A stretch of DNA of 64,000 nucleotides from Turritopsis dohrnii (lineage: Eukaryota > Cnidaria > Hydrozoa > Anthoathecata > Oceaniidae): NCBI GenBank assembly GCA_027922465.2, contig BQMF02000020.1, forward strand, positions 1,488,001 to 1,552,000. Reading direction: 5' to 3'. Under the pieces are notes generated by a model. It made no database searches. It saw nothing but the letters and a program-made list of their open reading frames with translations, and had not been told where the DNA came from. Positions 22,301 through 34,425 of the stretch are shown in pieces. Both the position numbers and the translations under genes were made by a program. Numbering within the stretch: the stretch's first letter is position 1; the number at the start of each line of letters is the position of its first letter.

Positions 22301-23205
22301 CTTTATTATGCTTGATGGAGGTAAGAGTCTTGTTTGATAGGAATCTTAAATTGTATTTGACCTAATGTTATTCAAGCTTGCCAAATGTCAAGAGATTCTT
22401 CTGTTTGGTCTATTTCTAGCTGACGTTTAAAAGAAAATCAACCGATCGAAGCTTCCCATTTCAATTGATCGCAGAACAGACAAGTTTGCCGGCTAACGAG
22501 GTGCAATTCCTTTTGTTCTCGTTTTAAAAACTCACGGATAGGAAAAATATCTGATCGTATTATACGTGTCTTTGTTGACACGGTATCAGTACAGTTAAAA
22601 TAAACATTAAATCTGTCCATTCTCCAGGTTGAACTGTTGGTGATGAAGGCCTTATCTCTTGGCTTGATAAAAGGTGACGTCCAAGTTAAACTCTTTTTAT
22701 GACGATGGTTGTTTTCATAGGTATCACGAAACTTCAGGGGGCGCAAAATTTTTGAAAAGCCACTGCGAAGGAGTGCATTTCTATAGAAATATACACACTA
22801 TTTCAATAAAAACGCTATTCATTGCAGTGACTTTTTGCCCACTGGGGGAAGGGTTGTTGAAACTACACTTTTGCACTTGTTTTATGATTAGGAAGCTGTA
22901 AATACTCCTTGTGAAACACGCCCAACTGCTGGATAACTGGCATTATTTTCCCCTCTAGGTTCAATCGATGAGGTTAACCAAATGGTTCATATCACGTGGG
23001 TACAACCACGTGTTTTAGATGAAGATCAGGTATTGATCAGCTGAATTATTTTTGGCGGGATTGTATTTCTATTTGAGCGAGTAATATGTTCGTCTCGATT
23101 TTTCAGATACGTAGCTTACGTGACCTATTAGGAACGTGGAGCGAGAAAGTAAAATCATCTGTATACATGGTGGAAGACCAGGTTCCGGAATTGATGGTCA
23201 AATGA
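16328..23205 (+). CDS. PSMD13: 26S proteasome lid subunit Rpn9 / PSMD13 (16 exons, 376 aa)
   Basis: Non-ATPase subunit of the 19S regulatory particle lid, a PCI-domain scaffold contacting the other lid subunits and stabilising Rpn10/Rpn11. Exons: 16328-16419, 18734-18812, 19108-19142, 19267-19322, 19399-19442, 19521-19607, 20665-20760, 21040-21115, 21410-21489, 21609-21687, 22054-22100, 22258-22320, 22420-22500, 22628-22673, 22959-23029, 23107-23205. They sum to 1131 bases in one frame, 376 residues, the same length as the human protein as I recall it. Recognisable blocks are [50 protein letters not shown], and in the C-terminal PCI/winged-helix part [14 protein letters not shown] and [20 protein letters not shown]. 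All introns are GT-AG. Start: first [11 protein letters not shown], aligned with the family N-terminus. Introns 1 and 6 hold mobile elements but the frame is intact. Confidence 0.97.
16996..17275 (-). other. Unrecognised protein-like open frame in PSMD13 intron 1
   Basis: A 67-residue minus-strand frame (16996-17199: [14 protein letters not shown], then [19 protein letters not shown]) looks compositionally like protein but has no recognised domain. It overlaps a plus-strand frame of 89 codons. Probably a fragment of a repeat; no splice support. Confidence 0.2.
17695..18715 (-). mobile_element. 5'-truncated LINE (CR1/L2-like) in PSMD13 intron 1
   Basis: The minus strand encodes the C-terminal part of a non-LTR reverse transcriptase. 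The frame is open from about 18715 ([20 protein letters not shown], then NLGKCK) through 17865, with [59 protein letters not shown] and [10 protein letters not shown]. It lacks the endonuclease and most RT motifs. The 3' end has an (AAAT)n-type tail (plus-strand TTTA repeats at 17701-17726). The frame of about 280 codons is unbroken, so the insertion looks fairly young. Its 5' edge lies about 20 bases from the exon-2 splice acceptor. Confidence 0.85.
19657..20618. mobile_element. TTAA-flanked DNA transposon in PSMD13 intron 6
   Basis: Terminal inverted repeats GGGAAGAAATTTATACGGG on both ends, immediately bounded by TTAA (19653-19656 and 20619-20622). That is the target duplication of piggyBac and Kolobok types. 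Subterminal regions repeat TTTTGCGGAATTTATTTTTG many times. A minus-strand frame (20277-19975) encodes a transposase-like tail, [16 protein letters not shown], ending in an acidic D/E/S-rich stretch. A related element with TTAA ends is at 38813-39512. The superfamily is not settled: the tail looks CENP-B/pogo-like while the target is TTAA. Confidence 0.8.
19975..20370 (-). pseudogene. Transposase C-terminal remnant
   Basis: On the minus strand, [10 protein letters not shown] at about 20330 leads into [20 protein letters not shown], then [20 protein letters not shown] and an acidic tail ([17 protein letters not shown]). The N-GW-xx-AGI pattern followed by acidic residues is common at the end of CENP-B/pogo-type DDE transposases. 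The catalytic core is missing, so this is an internally deleted, non-autonomous copy. Confidence 0.6.
22737..22852. mobile_element. Hairpin MITE, copy B, in a PSMD13 intron
   Basis: Arms GCGCAAAATTTTTGAAAAGC-CACTGCG on the left and GCAGTGACTTTTTGCCCACT on the right fold into a hairpin, with an internal stem TTTCTATAGAAA. Sequence and layout match copies near 4150-4250 and 52775-52898. Confidence 0.65.
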
Positions 23206-23315
23206 GTTTTTTTTTGGTGTCAATTTCATAAAGATTAGTCATGTACAGTGTTGTTGGTCCTATCCATTTTTTATCGGTCTTAATTGAACCAGTAGTAAAC
23301 GGTTGATCGAGTTGA

Positions 23316-23321
23316 AATAAA
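23316..23321 (+). terminator. PSMD13: Poly(A) signal of PSMD13
   Basis: AATAAA lies 111 bases after the PSMD13 stop codon in otherwise AT-rich sequence, followed by further T-rich sequence, a normal position for cleavage and polyadenylation. Confidence 0.6.
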
Positions 23322-25004
23322 TTCAAACTGGAAATACAACTCTATTTGTTTGTATCATGTGTCTATTTTTGTTTTCACGTCTAACCTTATGGGCGTTATT
23401 TTTGCCGCCCTTATCAAAAGACGTCTAACAAGATATATAACGCCCGGTTTAGTTGGTTTGCTTTTGAAACCCATTGAAAAGTTTAGTAAACTTCTGTTGT
23501 GAATTAAAAGGGGATCTAAACTCTCACAAAAGATAAGTTAGTTGTAATTTTTTTTTAGTTTAGCTCTCCATTAAGCTTCTTATTTTGGGAATCGCATGGT
23601 TGATTAGAGGAAGAAGCATTTTGAGGATGTGTAATAATCCCATCACCCAGAACATCAAGTCCTCTACTTCCTCAGTCATCATGTTTGAGTTACATTTGTC
23701 CAAAGACAACACTTCCTAGAAATTGTTTATGTGAAAAATGGGATTACGTTTTCGTTCCGAAAGGTTTTGTAAAAATTAAATAGGTCTATATACAAAGTTT
23801 ATAGTTGTTTAATGAACCAGAAACTTCTGTCAGGAGAGAAAATACTTATCCATTGGTACTGGGTTGCATGACGAAACAGACATGATCCAGTGTCACATAT
23901 ATTGCCCTTAAAAATTATAAAACGATAGAAATTGCTATTTAAACTCTGTACACATCAAGTAATAAATAAGTTAATACCTTAGTCTTCTTTTATAACAATT
24001 TCCGGCAGAATCGCCGGTTCATGGGGACAAAACTCCCAACAAAATATTGAAATACAGCTGTATTAAATGCTGAAAAGTAGAACCCAATCTTTTTCGGGAT
24101 TTTCTTTTTATCAAAATCTTTCTTTTTTTTCCTTGGACACAAAAACTAATATATTCCCGAAAATAATCAACGACAGAAAATAACAAAAATCCCCAAATGC
24201 GAATCTCAAGTCAGTTGGCTCGATCATTCAATCAAAAACTCGATTAGATTTGTGGGACAAGAAGCATATTATCACTTGATAGAAAAATCAAATGTTTGAA
24301 ACAACTTTAAAAGCAAAATTCATCAAAATGTTTGCTTGGACCTGTGTCTTCAAAAACGACCAAAAAGAATAAATAATTTCTGCACATAAATACATCCGAG
24401 AATGGACTCACTAACCCGCGAAAGATGGCAATAAATAAACTATTATAGAAAACAAAAGCAGAGACAAAATTGAATAAAAAACTAGTGGAAACTTCACTGT
24501 GCAACCGATTCCTAACTAAGATTCAAAGAGTGACATCAAAACAAGTCTTATCGAAAAAGATCAAGTAAAACATAATTCTCAAGTAGGTTAGCCGAACTTT
24601 AAAATTATTCTCATCTTATTAGAGTCACTGAATCACACTTGGTTGCAAAAAAAAAACAAAAAAAAACGTTCAAACTTAGTCAATAAGTTGGAGTATCATC
24701 TCATCAACTGAGACCATCAAAATACCGCGAAAATTGATCCCACTTAAACAGGGAATTTCAAGGGGCGGCTGATTTGGTTCCACTTGACGCGATTATACTG
24801 TACAAATGGACAGATAAAACTTGTGTCGTGTAAAAAATACAAGAAACTTGGTTAGTCACGGAAGTAGTAGGTACACACTCGATAATTTGAGTAGCATAGT
24901 TAATACGGTATGTAACTATTAATATTTTCTGAAGACTTTAGATCTGATATCACGAGAATATTTTCAGTTGAACAAAAAAAAAATCTACATTTTTCTACTT
25001 TTAG

Positions 25005-25078
25005 AAAATCTGGTGGTAGTTCTGAATCTCGTTTAGGACTTGTCAAAACAAACATGGTTTCCTTGTAGCTATTTCTAC
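25005..25078 (-). other. Extra copy of a LIM-gene coding segment (alternative exon or relic)
   Basis: On the minus strand this encodes RNSYKETMFVLTSPKRDSEL then PPDFLK, nearly the same as part of the large LIM-gene exon at 26863-26935 (RNSYKETMFVLTSPRRDLEL, PPDFLK). About five of seven base differences are silent. An AG (..AAATGTAG) precedes it and a GT (AAA-GTAGAA) follows it, so it could be spliced. It lies 3' of the LIM gene's stop exon. Confidence 0.5.
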
Positions 25079-25277
25079 ATTTCGAACAAAGAATTTTTTA
25101 TAATCTGGCCAGTGCAAACAAAGAAGTCTTCCAAGAAATTGACAACACCCATCCATGTGGTCGTGATCATGTGTAGCAGTTAGTGATTATGTATAAAATA
25201 TATTTACATAAAATTTTAAAAGCAGAAATAAAAAAATCTAGGACTTGTAACAACATCATATTTGAAGGTTACTGGGA

Positions 25278-28200
25278 TCACATTTTATGTTGACTACAGT
25301 ATGGTTTATTATCACTAATAAAAATACCGCCAACGTTTAATTTACGGGAACACGTGTCACACTTGGCACAATGTTTATGAAGGATATGCTTGTTCACGTC
25401 ACATCTTTCAAACATATATGCTACTTTTCCACAAACTATACATAAGTCTTTAGTATTCTTTACCTCTCCCATCATGCTGTGATGCGCAGCACGAGATGGT
25501 ACCGCCATAGGAGGACTACCGAGTTTCAGACTTTTCGATGCCGTCGGCGGCGGATTTGGTTTCGGTTTTGTGACGGATGGTTTAACGGTAGACTATGAGA
25601 GAAATAGTGGAGTGTAAGTGACTTTGAGATCTTTTTTGTAAAAAAATGTCAGAGTATAAACATGCGCGGCTTCTTTCCTCCCTTTTTTTTTGAATATCTT
25701 CGTGTTACTCTTAAACGTATGGCAATTAGAACTTTCCACGGATCAAAACGTAAGTTTTAATTCTAGGTTCTTACGTGAATTTAATCAACAATGCTAAAAG
25801 GGAAAAAACAGTTTCCTTTCTTACGTATCCGTTGTAAGGGACTTGCCACAGGGAAATCATATCATACAGGTAATGTTATTCCTACAAATAGTTCTGTCAA
25901 CAAATTACGCAACACTTACTTGCAGTTCACTCTCCTCATCTTTTTCCTGTTGCTTGGATTTGGCTATTTTTATCCATTCCGGCGCTTTATTCTCGTCCTG
26001 GTTACTTGGTGAAGTGGCTCGGCGGCGCGCATCCCCGCTGGAGACAGACATGGAGCGATTGTCGGAAGAAATAACATCCCTGCTTTGAAAGGAAAACGGT
26101 TTAGTTTCGACTCGTGGTTTGGGCGGTGGTTTAGGACTATTGCGCCCTGATACTGTGAAACTTCGCTGTGGCGGTATAAAATCAGCCTCATTTTTCCTTT
26201 CCTTGATTTTTATGGGCGTTACATCAGCTTTTTTGTCACTAGATGTATCCTCTTCTTTCAATAAATAATCGTCTCTCTTCGGAACAGTCTTCAGTGATAA
26301 TCTCTTGAACTCAGGTAGCGTTCCAGGTGTTTCTGTCGGGCTTACTGATTTACGTGGAGCGACCGGTTCACGGGCTCTTTCCACACTTTTCAATGGGTCA
26401 GACGATTTGGATGAACTCTCATGAGATGATTGACTAAATTCTTGGCTTCTGTTATCTTCGGTTTCAGGACTTCTTGCAGAGGAGGTCCGACTACCGTCAT
26501 CAGCAAAGTCGTCGGTTTTCGGCACTCGCTTTAATGATATTCGGCTGAACTCTGGCAGCTTGCTGTCAGTACTATTTGGGTTACTATTACTGGCAAGTGA
26601 TTCGTCCTCTTTACGTTCTTTTCTAGGGCTTGGCTTTGGTCTTGTGGAAGGTTTCAGAGATCTTCCCAAGTCTGACACCCTGTCATTACTCTTCGGCATG
26701 ACAATTTCTTTCTTCGGGTTAGCCACATCAACAGAAGAGATTTTTACGGAATGCGGACGTTCGCGCTGTCCAGCTTTCGACGTCTGATTCTCGCTAACAT
26801 TTTCCGACACTTTGCTGCTGGACTCGCTTATGTTTCCTTCTCTTTTGTCGGCTTTTTTCAAAAAATCTGGTGGTAGTTCTAAATCTCGTCTAGGACTCGT
26901 CAAAACAAACATGGTTTCCTTATAGCTATTCCTCGACTCAGATTTAAAATTAGTTTCATTAGAAAGTTTCCGTTCGGTGTTATCTTCATTGTTCTTTCTA
27001 GAGAAAGATTTCTCCGCAACGTCAGTATGAGTTCTTCGGAGGGAGTCTCTGTTGTAGAGTTTCCCAGAAGAAGAAAGGTTTTCTTGGCTGCTTTTGTCGG
27101 CAGCTGAAATATTCTCATGGCTTTTTTTGTTTAACCTGTCTCTTGAGTAAAGGTTCTCAGGTACGCTTGCTTTCCGTGACGTCGTCGTGATGTCTATGGA
27201 CAGATTTTCTTGGCTTTTCCTCAACACATTTCGATACAAATTTCCCGCGGACGAAGAATCCTTCTCGTTTTCATCCTGAATATCTTCTTGACTTCCACGG
27301 TAGAAGAACTTATCTTCATCATGACTGAGCATCCCCACACTCCTCCTTGGATGAAAATACTCTCCATCGTTGTATTTAACTCTGTCCTCGAGCTCCGCTT
27401 CTTTACCGTACTTTTTCGCGAGATGATCATGCTCGGATTTCGATGGCTTCATGTTACTTCTGCTTATATGAGAAAGATCTAGCTCTCCCAGCGAATTATA
27501 TGATCTTACATCTCGTTCTAGTTCAGTGTTACCTCCTTCGCCGCTTCCCGTTCTATAAGCTTTTCTGATATTAACATTTTCTCGAGAGTTTGTGGATTTG
27601 GAACGTTGTGGCGGGCTACTATTCCTGCCTACATGACTGCCTTCAACGTAAGCATTTCGTTGCACGTCAGATGACTTTGGTAAATGAATATTAGTGAAAA
27701 ACTGCTTCTCCTCAATGCTATGCGTCGATGCACCCGAATGATCGTAAAGAGATGATTTGCTGCTGCTGTTCGAAGGATGAGCAGAGTTCCGATGTTTTGA
27801 GGGTTGTTCGTCGTTGTTCTCTGATATTTCTTTTAGTGACGAGGTGTGGGTGGTTGAAGGTGGAGGGGAGCGGTACCGAGACGGTTTACGACGGTCTTTG
27901 GGTGCTACACGTATCTTGTCTTTAGCTGCCGAAGACTGGATCTGACGTGGAGAAACGTCTTCGAGGAGATCAAGATTTAATGGCTCTAAAGAAAAAGAAA
28001 ACATAAACACGACTTGAATATCAACCATAATCACATTACTTATCATTTCAATAAAAGAAAATAAAGTTGATTGCAATAAAAGAACAGCAAGAAAATTATA
28101 CCAGAAACTTGAGACAACATAAAAACCACCATCTTTCAGTAAAGTAACAAGATAGGCTAGCTAAACATTATTAGGCGATGATAAAAAATTAGCTAGTGTT

Positions 28201-30634
28201 AGCGAAAACACGTTAAAGTTTTTCAACAAAACATCTCATTGAGATGGCCATCAAAATTTACAATTCATACTTTTTTTCTTAAGAATATAATATTCTTGTA
28301 TTATTCGAAGTTAGAAAAGAACTGAAAGTGGAATGAAAGAAGACACAATCCACTCACAGCAAGTCAATTCTATTATAATAATTCAAAGAGTGTTTTGTTT
28401 CAGAAAAAAGGCCGCGTGAAAAATGAGCTTTAACATCTACTGAATAAAAATGCAGACGGTGCACATAGAACGATAGAATCGAAAACAAACTAACACTGAC
28501 GAAGGTTGTTACCTATCAGGAATGCCATGTCAAGAAAAATACAGATTAAACAAAAGGGTATCTCTAATAGTGATGATGAACAGTAAGGCCTGGTTCTCAC
28601 TGAAAGCTTTAATAATTAAGATATAAGCTTATGTTTAATTGAGGAAAAAACTCAAAAAAGCTGAATTGCGTTATAGAACAGACATACGAGGATTTTCTCA
28701 TATCATCTTTCATATTTTACCTTTAAAAGACATTTGAACATCATTATCTTGCAGTGAATAAAGACAGGGTAGAAATTCGAAGTTTAAGTTTTTTTCGAAT
28801 AAAAAGTTCGAGCATACAAACCAAAAATGTAATTACTTCCATTTATAGTGGCGACATGAAAGTATTGAAACCAACTTACAATACGCAAAATCATATTGAG
28901 TTGAACTTAATAACCAAAAGCACTATTCAACCAAGTGGGAAGATCAGTCCTGTCTAGTCATAACTGTTAACAAACACAACATTTAGTGACGACTTTCCTT
29001 TGTGTGCCCAAGGCCTTAAGAAACAGAGGTTTCAGGAGATAATAGAAATTTGTAAGGACACTAACCATCAATTGGAGATGCAGGCTCCTCCGTAATTTCA
29101 GGCTGTTGATGCGTCGCGTAAAAACCGTTGACGGATGCGTGCTGAGGAGGATCTACGTTGTCTCGTTCCCGATCTTTTAGACTGTCGCCGTTGCTTTTTC
29201 CGTCAGACGTTGTCGAACTACCCCCTTCTGATTTTCGACGTCTTATTTTGAATTTACGAAGTGAACTGCGAATATATTGTTGAGCGTCTTTCAAGTTCTT
29301 CTTCTTTTCCTGAAGTAAAAACAAAATACAGGCTTTGAGGTTTATGTGTTAAGATTAGGGTTGAGTATCAATAAGACACTCATGTTTACCCACAAATGTG
29401 AAGTGACTTTAAAGAAACTAAATTTGGTGGAAATAACCACGAAAATGATAAAAAAAAAGGATAACCTAACGAAACATAATCAAAGGTCCTCGTCATCATT
29501 GGCAGGAAATTCCTAACCAATTTTCACGTTAAGTAAAAACTACAATTAAAACCCCCATTGCGACTTATCGATGATAAAATCCCATACCATAACAATTTAG
29601 CCTGTATAAATATGTGATTTTGGACACACAATTTTATGATAAAATAACCATAAGCTTAATCATTTTTGAAACCAAAAGTTGAGGTCATTACATTATATTA
29701 CTCTGATGATGTCCACAGGAAGGTGTGGACGAATGTATAGGAGAAATCATCCGTCATCTTTCGGTTTCAAAAATGATTAAGCTCCTGGTAATCTTACTTA
29801 TCAATTTAGTCTGTTTAGTTTTTTCAGTACACACATACGCTATTCAAACGGTTTGTTTAAAAGTCTATAATACCAAATGAATTATAGGCAAATCCACGAA
29901 CCTAAAGTTTTAGGCCTTTGAACACGAAGTAACAAGAGGTGGGAGCGTTTTTCAACGGTTGTTCCTTTACAGTCATGTCATCGTAAACAAAATGAAAAAT
30001 GACGCAAAATAATCTCGACCACTGTTTACAATATCAAGGAGTGACATGTGTTTATGTCAAAAACAAGTACATTTTTGTTATTTTTGTCAGTTGCAATGGA
30101 AACATTGGCGAAATGACGTATTAGTCGCACACTATTAACAACTATATAAGAAACCCAAATTACAAAAGGGAGTTGGTTATTGTTAAAAGTTACCTTTGAT
30201 TCGGTTTCTTCCTCGTCACTAAAAACGACTGACTGGTCGTTGTCATTAATCGATTGTGCGCGTTCAGAAACGAACCTTCGCATAGGAGGTGGTTTCACTT
30301 CACTCCTTGTCGACTGTCCAAGAATGTCCGGTTCTGACCTTACTTCGATTTGGGTGGCAAAACTTTCGCTTTTGTCAGTTTGTCCACTACCTTCTTTCGA
30401 CTTCCTCTTGGGTTTTTTAAAAAATTTCTTAATGTTTTTAAGAACTCCTGATTTCTTGACTGTTTTCGAATCGACTTGATCACTTCCCAGTCCGGAATCA
30501 TTTGGTTCACTTGTGCTACTCTTGTTCATTCTGTCATGGCTACCTGAAAACTCTGAACTATTGTGAATGCCGGAATCTGGCCTTTTCTTGCTCATTCGAG
30601 AGGATAGCTCATCAAAGACCTGTGGATTAGCCAT
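25278..30634 (-). CDS. Disordered scaffold protein with one C-terminal LIM domain (4 exons, 1021 aa)
   Basis: Probable cytoskeletal or adhesion scaffold (inferred from domains). Exons: 30634-30194, 29309-29066, 27985-25920, 25592-25278; phases agree at every join. Residues 1-230 have a basic patch (NIKKFFKKPKRKSK) and an Arg/Lys helix (SLRKFKIRRRKSE). Residues 231-917 are Ser/Lys/Asp-rich and low-complexity, with proline-rich motifs (RPKPSPRKE, PKPPPKPR) and a duplicated motif LPEFSRISLKRVPKTDD / LPEFKRLSLKTVPKRDD. A PEWIKIAKSKQQEK motif precedes the last intron. Residues 968-1019 are a complete LIM domain: CxxC-17-HxxC-CxxC-17-CxxH, with YCSQH near the end, of the MICAL/EPLIN-like class. Start: ATG at 30634 with an in-frame TGA seven codons upstream. 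No exact orthologue recognised. Confidence 0.85.
29653..29783. repeat. Perfect 21-bp inverted repeat in LIM-gene intron 1
   Basis: AGCTTAATCATTTTTGAAACC at 29653-29673 is exactly repeated in reverse complement at 29763-29783, with about 90 bases between the arms. Likely a small MITE or a hairpin of unknown function. Confidence 0.6.
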
Positions 30635-33600
30635 TTCATGGAATCCGAATCAATCATATATACATCCAGAAGTACAAAATATTTTCACCAACGTGATAAA
30701 ACCATTTTAAAATGTTGTTGCACCCATACCACGTCAACTATACAGCTTGGCTACAAAAAGCACATAACAAGAAATTCTACTACAAGTATAATGTAATATA
30801 TATCTACTGAAAGAAAACAGAATTGTTATATACAGTAAACAACAGATTCAAAATAAAGATGACGAAAATCTTGTCTAACATTACAGGATAAATAACAAAC
30901 CACAGATGAAAAAGTATCTTTATGTAAGGAAGCGTTTTTTCTTGTCCTTCTACCATAATGACAGTTCACACATGAAAAGTTTCAAATGGCTCCTCGAGGC
31001 ATGTGTCAAAGTGATGACGTTTTTTAGTTAACTAATTTTGATTAATTAAGAAAAGAATAAACAGTGTTTGTCTGTATGGTTTCCATACATTATTCTCTGC
31101 TAACCTTCGAAAAATGTCAACCACACATTACAGCCAAAATCATGAAACCCAAAGGAATGTTTTCGTCTTCAAAGTAAACAATCTTTTTTTTTACACAACA
31201 TTTCAAGTTTTCTGATAAATATAAACAAAACTATCAATGGAGAATCTAATATAATAGAAACCATACTCATTTATTTAATTTTAATTTTAATTACTTTATT
31301 TCCATACAGGAGATTATATAATTACAATGGTCAACACAATTGAGCGATTCATTGATTACTGTCAGAGAACACCAACAATTGTCGTGGATAAATCTGAAAG
31401 CATTGTTGTTAATGCAAACTATTCTATGATAAATCAAGATGGTTTTATAAAAAAAATAGATATCACCTTTTTAATTTCTGTTTATTTATTTACTTGTTTA
31501 TTTATTTGTATTGATTTATGTTTACCCAGGATGGGTTCTCTGTTTAATAGAACTGTCATCATCGAAGGTCCCGTGAACAAGGTCTACGAGCATTTGAAAC
31601 CACAGAAGGTGCAGTACTTCTTCAATCCCTATACAAGACAATCCTCTCAGCAAACCACTCTCTAAATCTCATTAACCAGTCATGACTCTGCAAGTGTTGA
31701 GTCTCAACCTCCATTCTGGTGCAAGTATTAGGCTATTAGTCAGTCAAATTTGATTGTGACTTACACACATAAAAAAAAAAAACATTTTCCACCCTCCCAA
31801 AACGTCAGCAATTTGTAAAGAAGTATAGAAAATAAGGTCTCATATTGAATTATCAGGACTCAATTTCCAAAAAATTCCTTTCATGCAATATTTTCACAGC
31901 AGCATCACCAAGCTTGAATTTAACTCATAACTGGCAATTACCAAATAAAAGGCATAACTGTTCTTGAAGAAGAGAAAATTTTGTTCTCATACATAAACCA
32001 CTAAAACATAACCAAAAAACAAATCTAAACCAACACTTGGTTGATCAAGATCTAGAAAAAGATCAAATTTTCCAACAAAAAGTCAGAAAAGATGGGATTT
32101 TAAAGAAGTCACAAAATTAAAGACCTTTATGAGGTGTTGAATAATATTTTTGCAACATTTCCATTTACAAATCATCTCTCAGTTCAGTAGGGTTTGTAAA
32201 AAATCCTGCTCTATAGGACTAAAGCATATCAAACATCTAACACTGGGTTCAGACCAAGGTTAAATAAAATTTTGACATTCTGAGCTTCCAGTGTTTATTA
32301 ATCATTCTAAATGATCATTATTTAGTACATTTTATCAAAATATCTTTTTAGTCTTTATGAATTATGAGTTTGTTACAGTCAAAACAAATCTCATACTGCT
32401 GAAAGAGTTTCTTAAAATTAAACTTTCTGAGCATTGCAAGTGTCAAAAAATGTATTAAGACCATGTGAACGACAAAAATAAGAATATTATTACTGGTGGA
32501 AAAAGTCATGAAAAAACCATATACAAATTATAATCAAAATGGTAAACTTAAAATGGATATATCGATGGTTGATATTTTCATTTTTTTTCTTTCCTGAATT
32601 CCTACCTGTCTAAAACTGTGGTCAGAGCCTTGTGATGAATATACAATACAACACCTCCTTCACAATGAAAGTAGCATGAATTATTACTATGAAACACATA
32701 CATTCTAATAATTAACCATTCAAAATTATTTCATTTGTGTTTCTTCATACATTAATTCCACCCAAGAGCTGTTTGATTTAAAAAAAAAATCAAAAAAAGA
32801 CTGTCCAATCGAATTAAAAGCCTTCCACATCACAGAGAAACAAAGATAGAGCTTAGCTGAGAATTGTTAAGAACATACAATATACCATGGATTAAATCTG
32901 TAAAAAAATCTTTTAACATAAAAATTTAATGGCATTACCTTAACAACATAATCATTTGAATAGCAAATGAATAAATGTTATGTCGTGGATAAAAGAATGT
33001 AAAGGTGACAAGGGTTATATGGGGAAACTTTGTGTAACTTTATCACCTGATGAAATTATACTGATTTCACATGAATGAAAATCATGATCTCTCAAGAGAG
33101 ACAAAAACTGATTATGACTCAAGCATATTACTCTACGTGCCCATTGGCTAGTCAAAATAGAAAGTCGGGCTTGGGAGGGGTGAATAAGAATTATTTAAAA
33201 AAACAAAATTTACAAGTCAATTATTTTATAAGCATATATACTCAATTTATGAAAGAAATGACGTCAATGAAAGGACCATAAACGTCCTGAACCATCACAT
33301 AAAATAATTCACTAACTAGTGGAACTGGCATTCATATGGACAAACACTTTCACTATTTAAACCTAAAGACAAATTCCAAGATCCTCCACCAATACAAGTT
33401 GATGCTTTTGCTAGGCAAATTTTACTGGGATCCTTTCTGACAAGTAAGCCTAATAATGCTTGGTGTTTTTTAACCTTGGGTAAATACATAAGCAGGCTTC
33501 TCATTTTGACTTACGCGATTGCGTTCCCGTGCCATCACGTAAGCAAAATGTACTTGTGTACGTGAAAAATCACGTAAGCAAAAGTCTGTTGGAATTCTTG

Positions 33601-34423
33601 TGTCTTCTGTTATCGCTCAGTTTTCAAGCAGGAGAGTGTGTTCCCAGGTATATGCTCCACTGAAGCAGTCTTGTCAATAAAGAAATTACCAGGCATGCGA
33701 TTACAAATCTTGTTTTGTTCTTGGCTTTTCTTTAAAAAACACTCTAATAATTAATTTCATAAGAGCAATTCATTTTTCTGACAAAAACCACAACAAAGAA
33801 GTGCGAGAAAACCTTATTGTGTTTTATCATCCTGACTACATTGACTTTTTATTTATCAATGAGTGCATAATAAAAAAATGATAAAATGCGTTATGTGTGC
33901 ATTTGTATTATACTGGTAATGATAGTAATACCGAAATATAATACACCAAAAATTTCTCAATTTGTTTACTTTCACTTTATTTATTACATTAAAAGCAAAA
34001 ATTACAATTAAAAGCCTAGTGTTTAGCTATTACTTAAAATACTGACACCAGAAATTCTTACTTTTTTCATTAATTATTCATGAACACTAGGCACACAGAT
34101 ATAAGGAATAACTGAAAGTTAGAACATTTTTATGAAAAAAATTAAATCCAACAAAACGTATTTTGCGCATTAGTTAAGCGATTTATGTGTGCAATTAATA
34201 TATAATAATCAAATCGTACACCCAAACATGATTCACGCGTGTATTGCACGCCATAAAAAGACAAGACTGCTGAAGGATGTCACTGAAGGTGATATAAGGT
34301 TCATATGCACGAATCGAAATTTTAAATCTTATGGTGGAGGATACCCTTGGAAAATTTGTTAAGTTAACATTTGTTTGGGGTTCATAACTAGTTGGCTTGG
34401 GACACCCAGCCTCGAAATGTAGC
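30635..34423. other. Intergenic, upstream of the LIM gene
   Basis: AT-rich and gene-poor. One plus-strand frame of 112 codons (31327-31665) has protein-like stretches (MVNTIERFIDYCQRTPTIVV; MGSLFNRTVIIEGPVNKVYE) but no domain or splice pattern I can name. The proximal 300 bases presumably include the LIM-gene promoter. Confidence 0.35.
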
Positions 34424-34425
34424 TA

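Larger units (their letters stand above)
23206..25277. other. Convergent intergenic region between PSMD13 and the LIM gene
   Basis: It starts with the PSMD13 3' UTR, in which AATAAA at 23316-23321, 111 bases past the stop, is a good poly(A) signal. The rest has no recognised gene except a 70-base relic or alternative exon resembling the LIM gene at 25005-25073, listed separately. The minus-strand LIM gene's 3' UTR must also lie here. Confidence 0.5.

Noticed and set aside
26560..27925. Several plus-strand frames of 65-90 codons across the LIM gene
   Set aside because: All overlap the 688-codon minus-strand exon, which has matched splice sites and continues into a LIM domain.
31327..31665. 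Possible plus-strand gene of 112 codons
   Set aside because: The middle is low-complexity (hydrophobic TTTATTTATTTA-derived), the two ends have no known domain and there are no splice partners.
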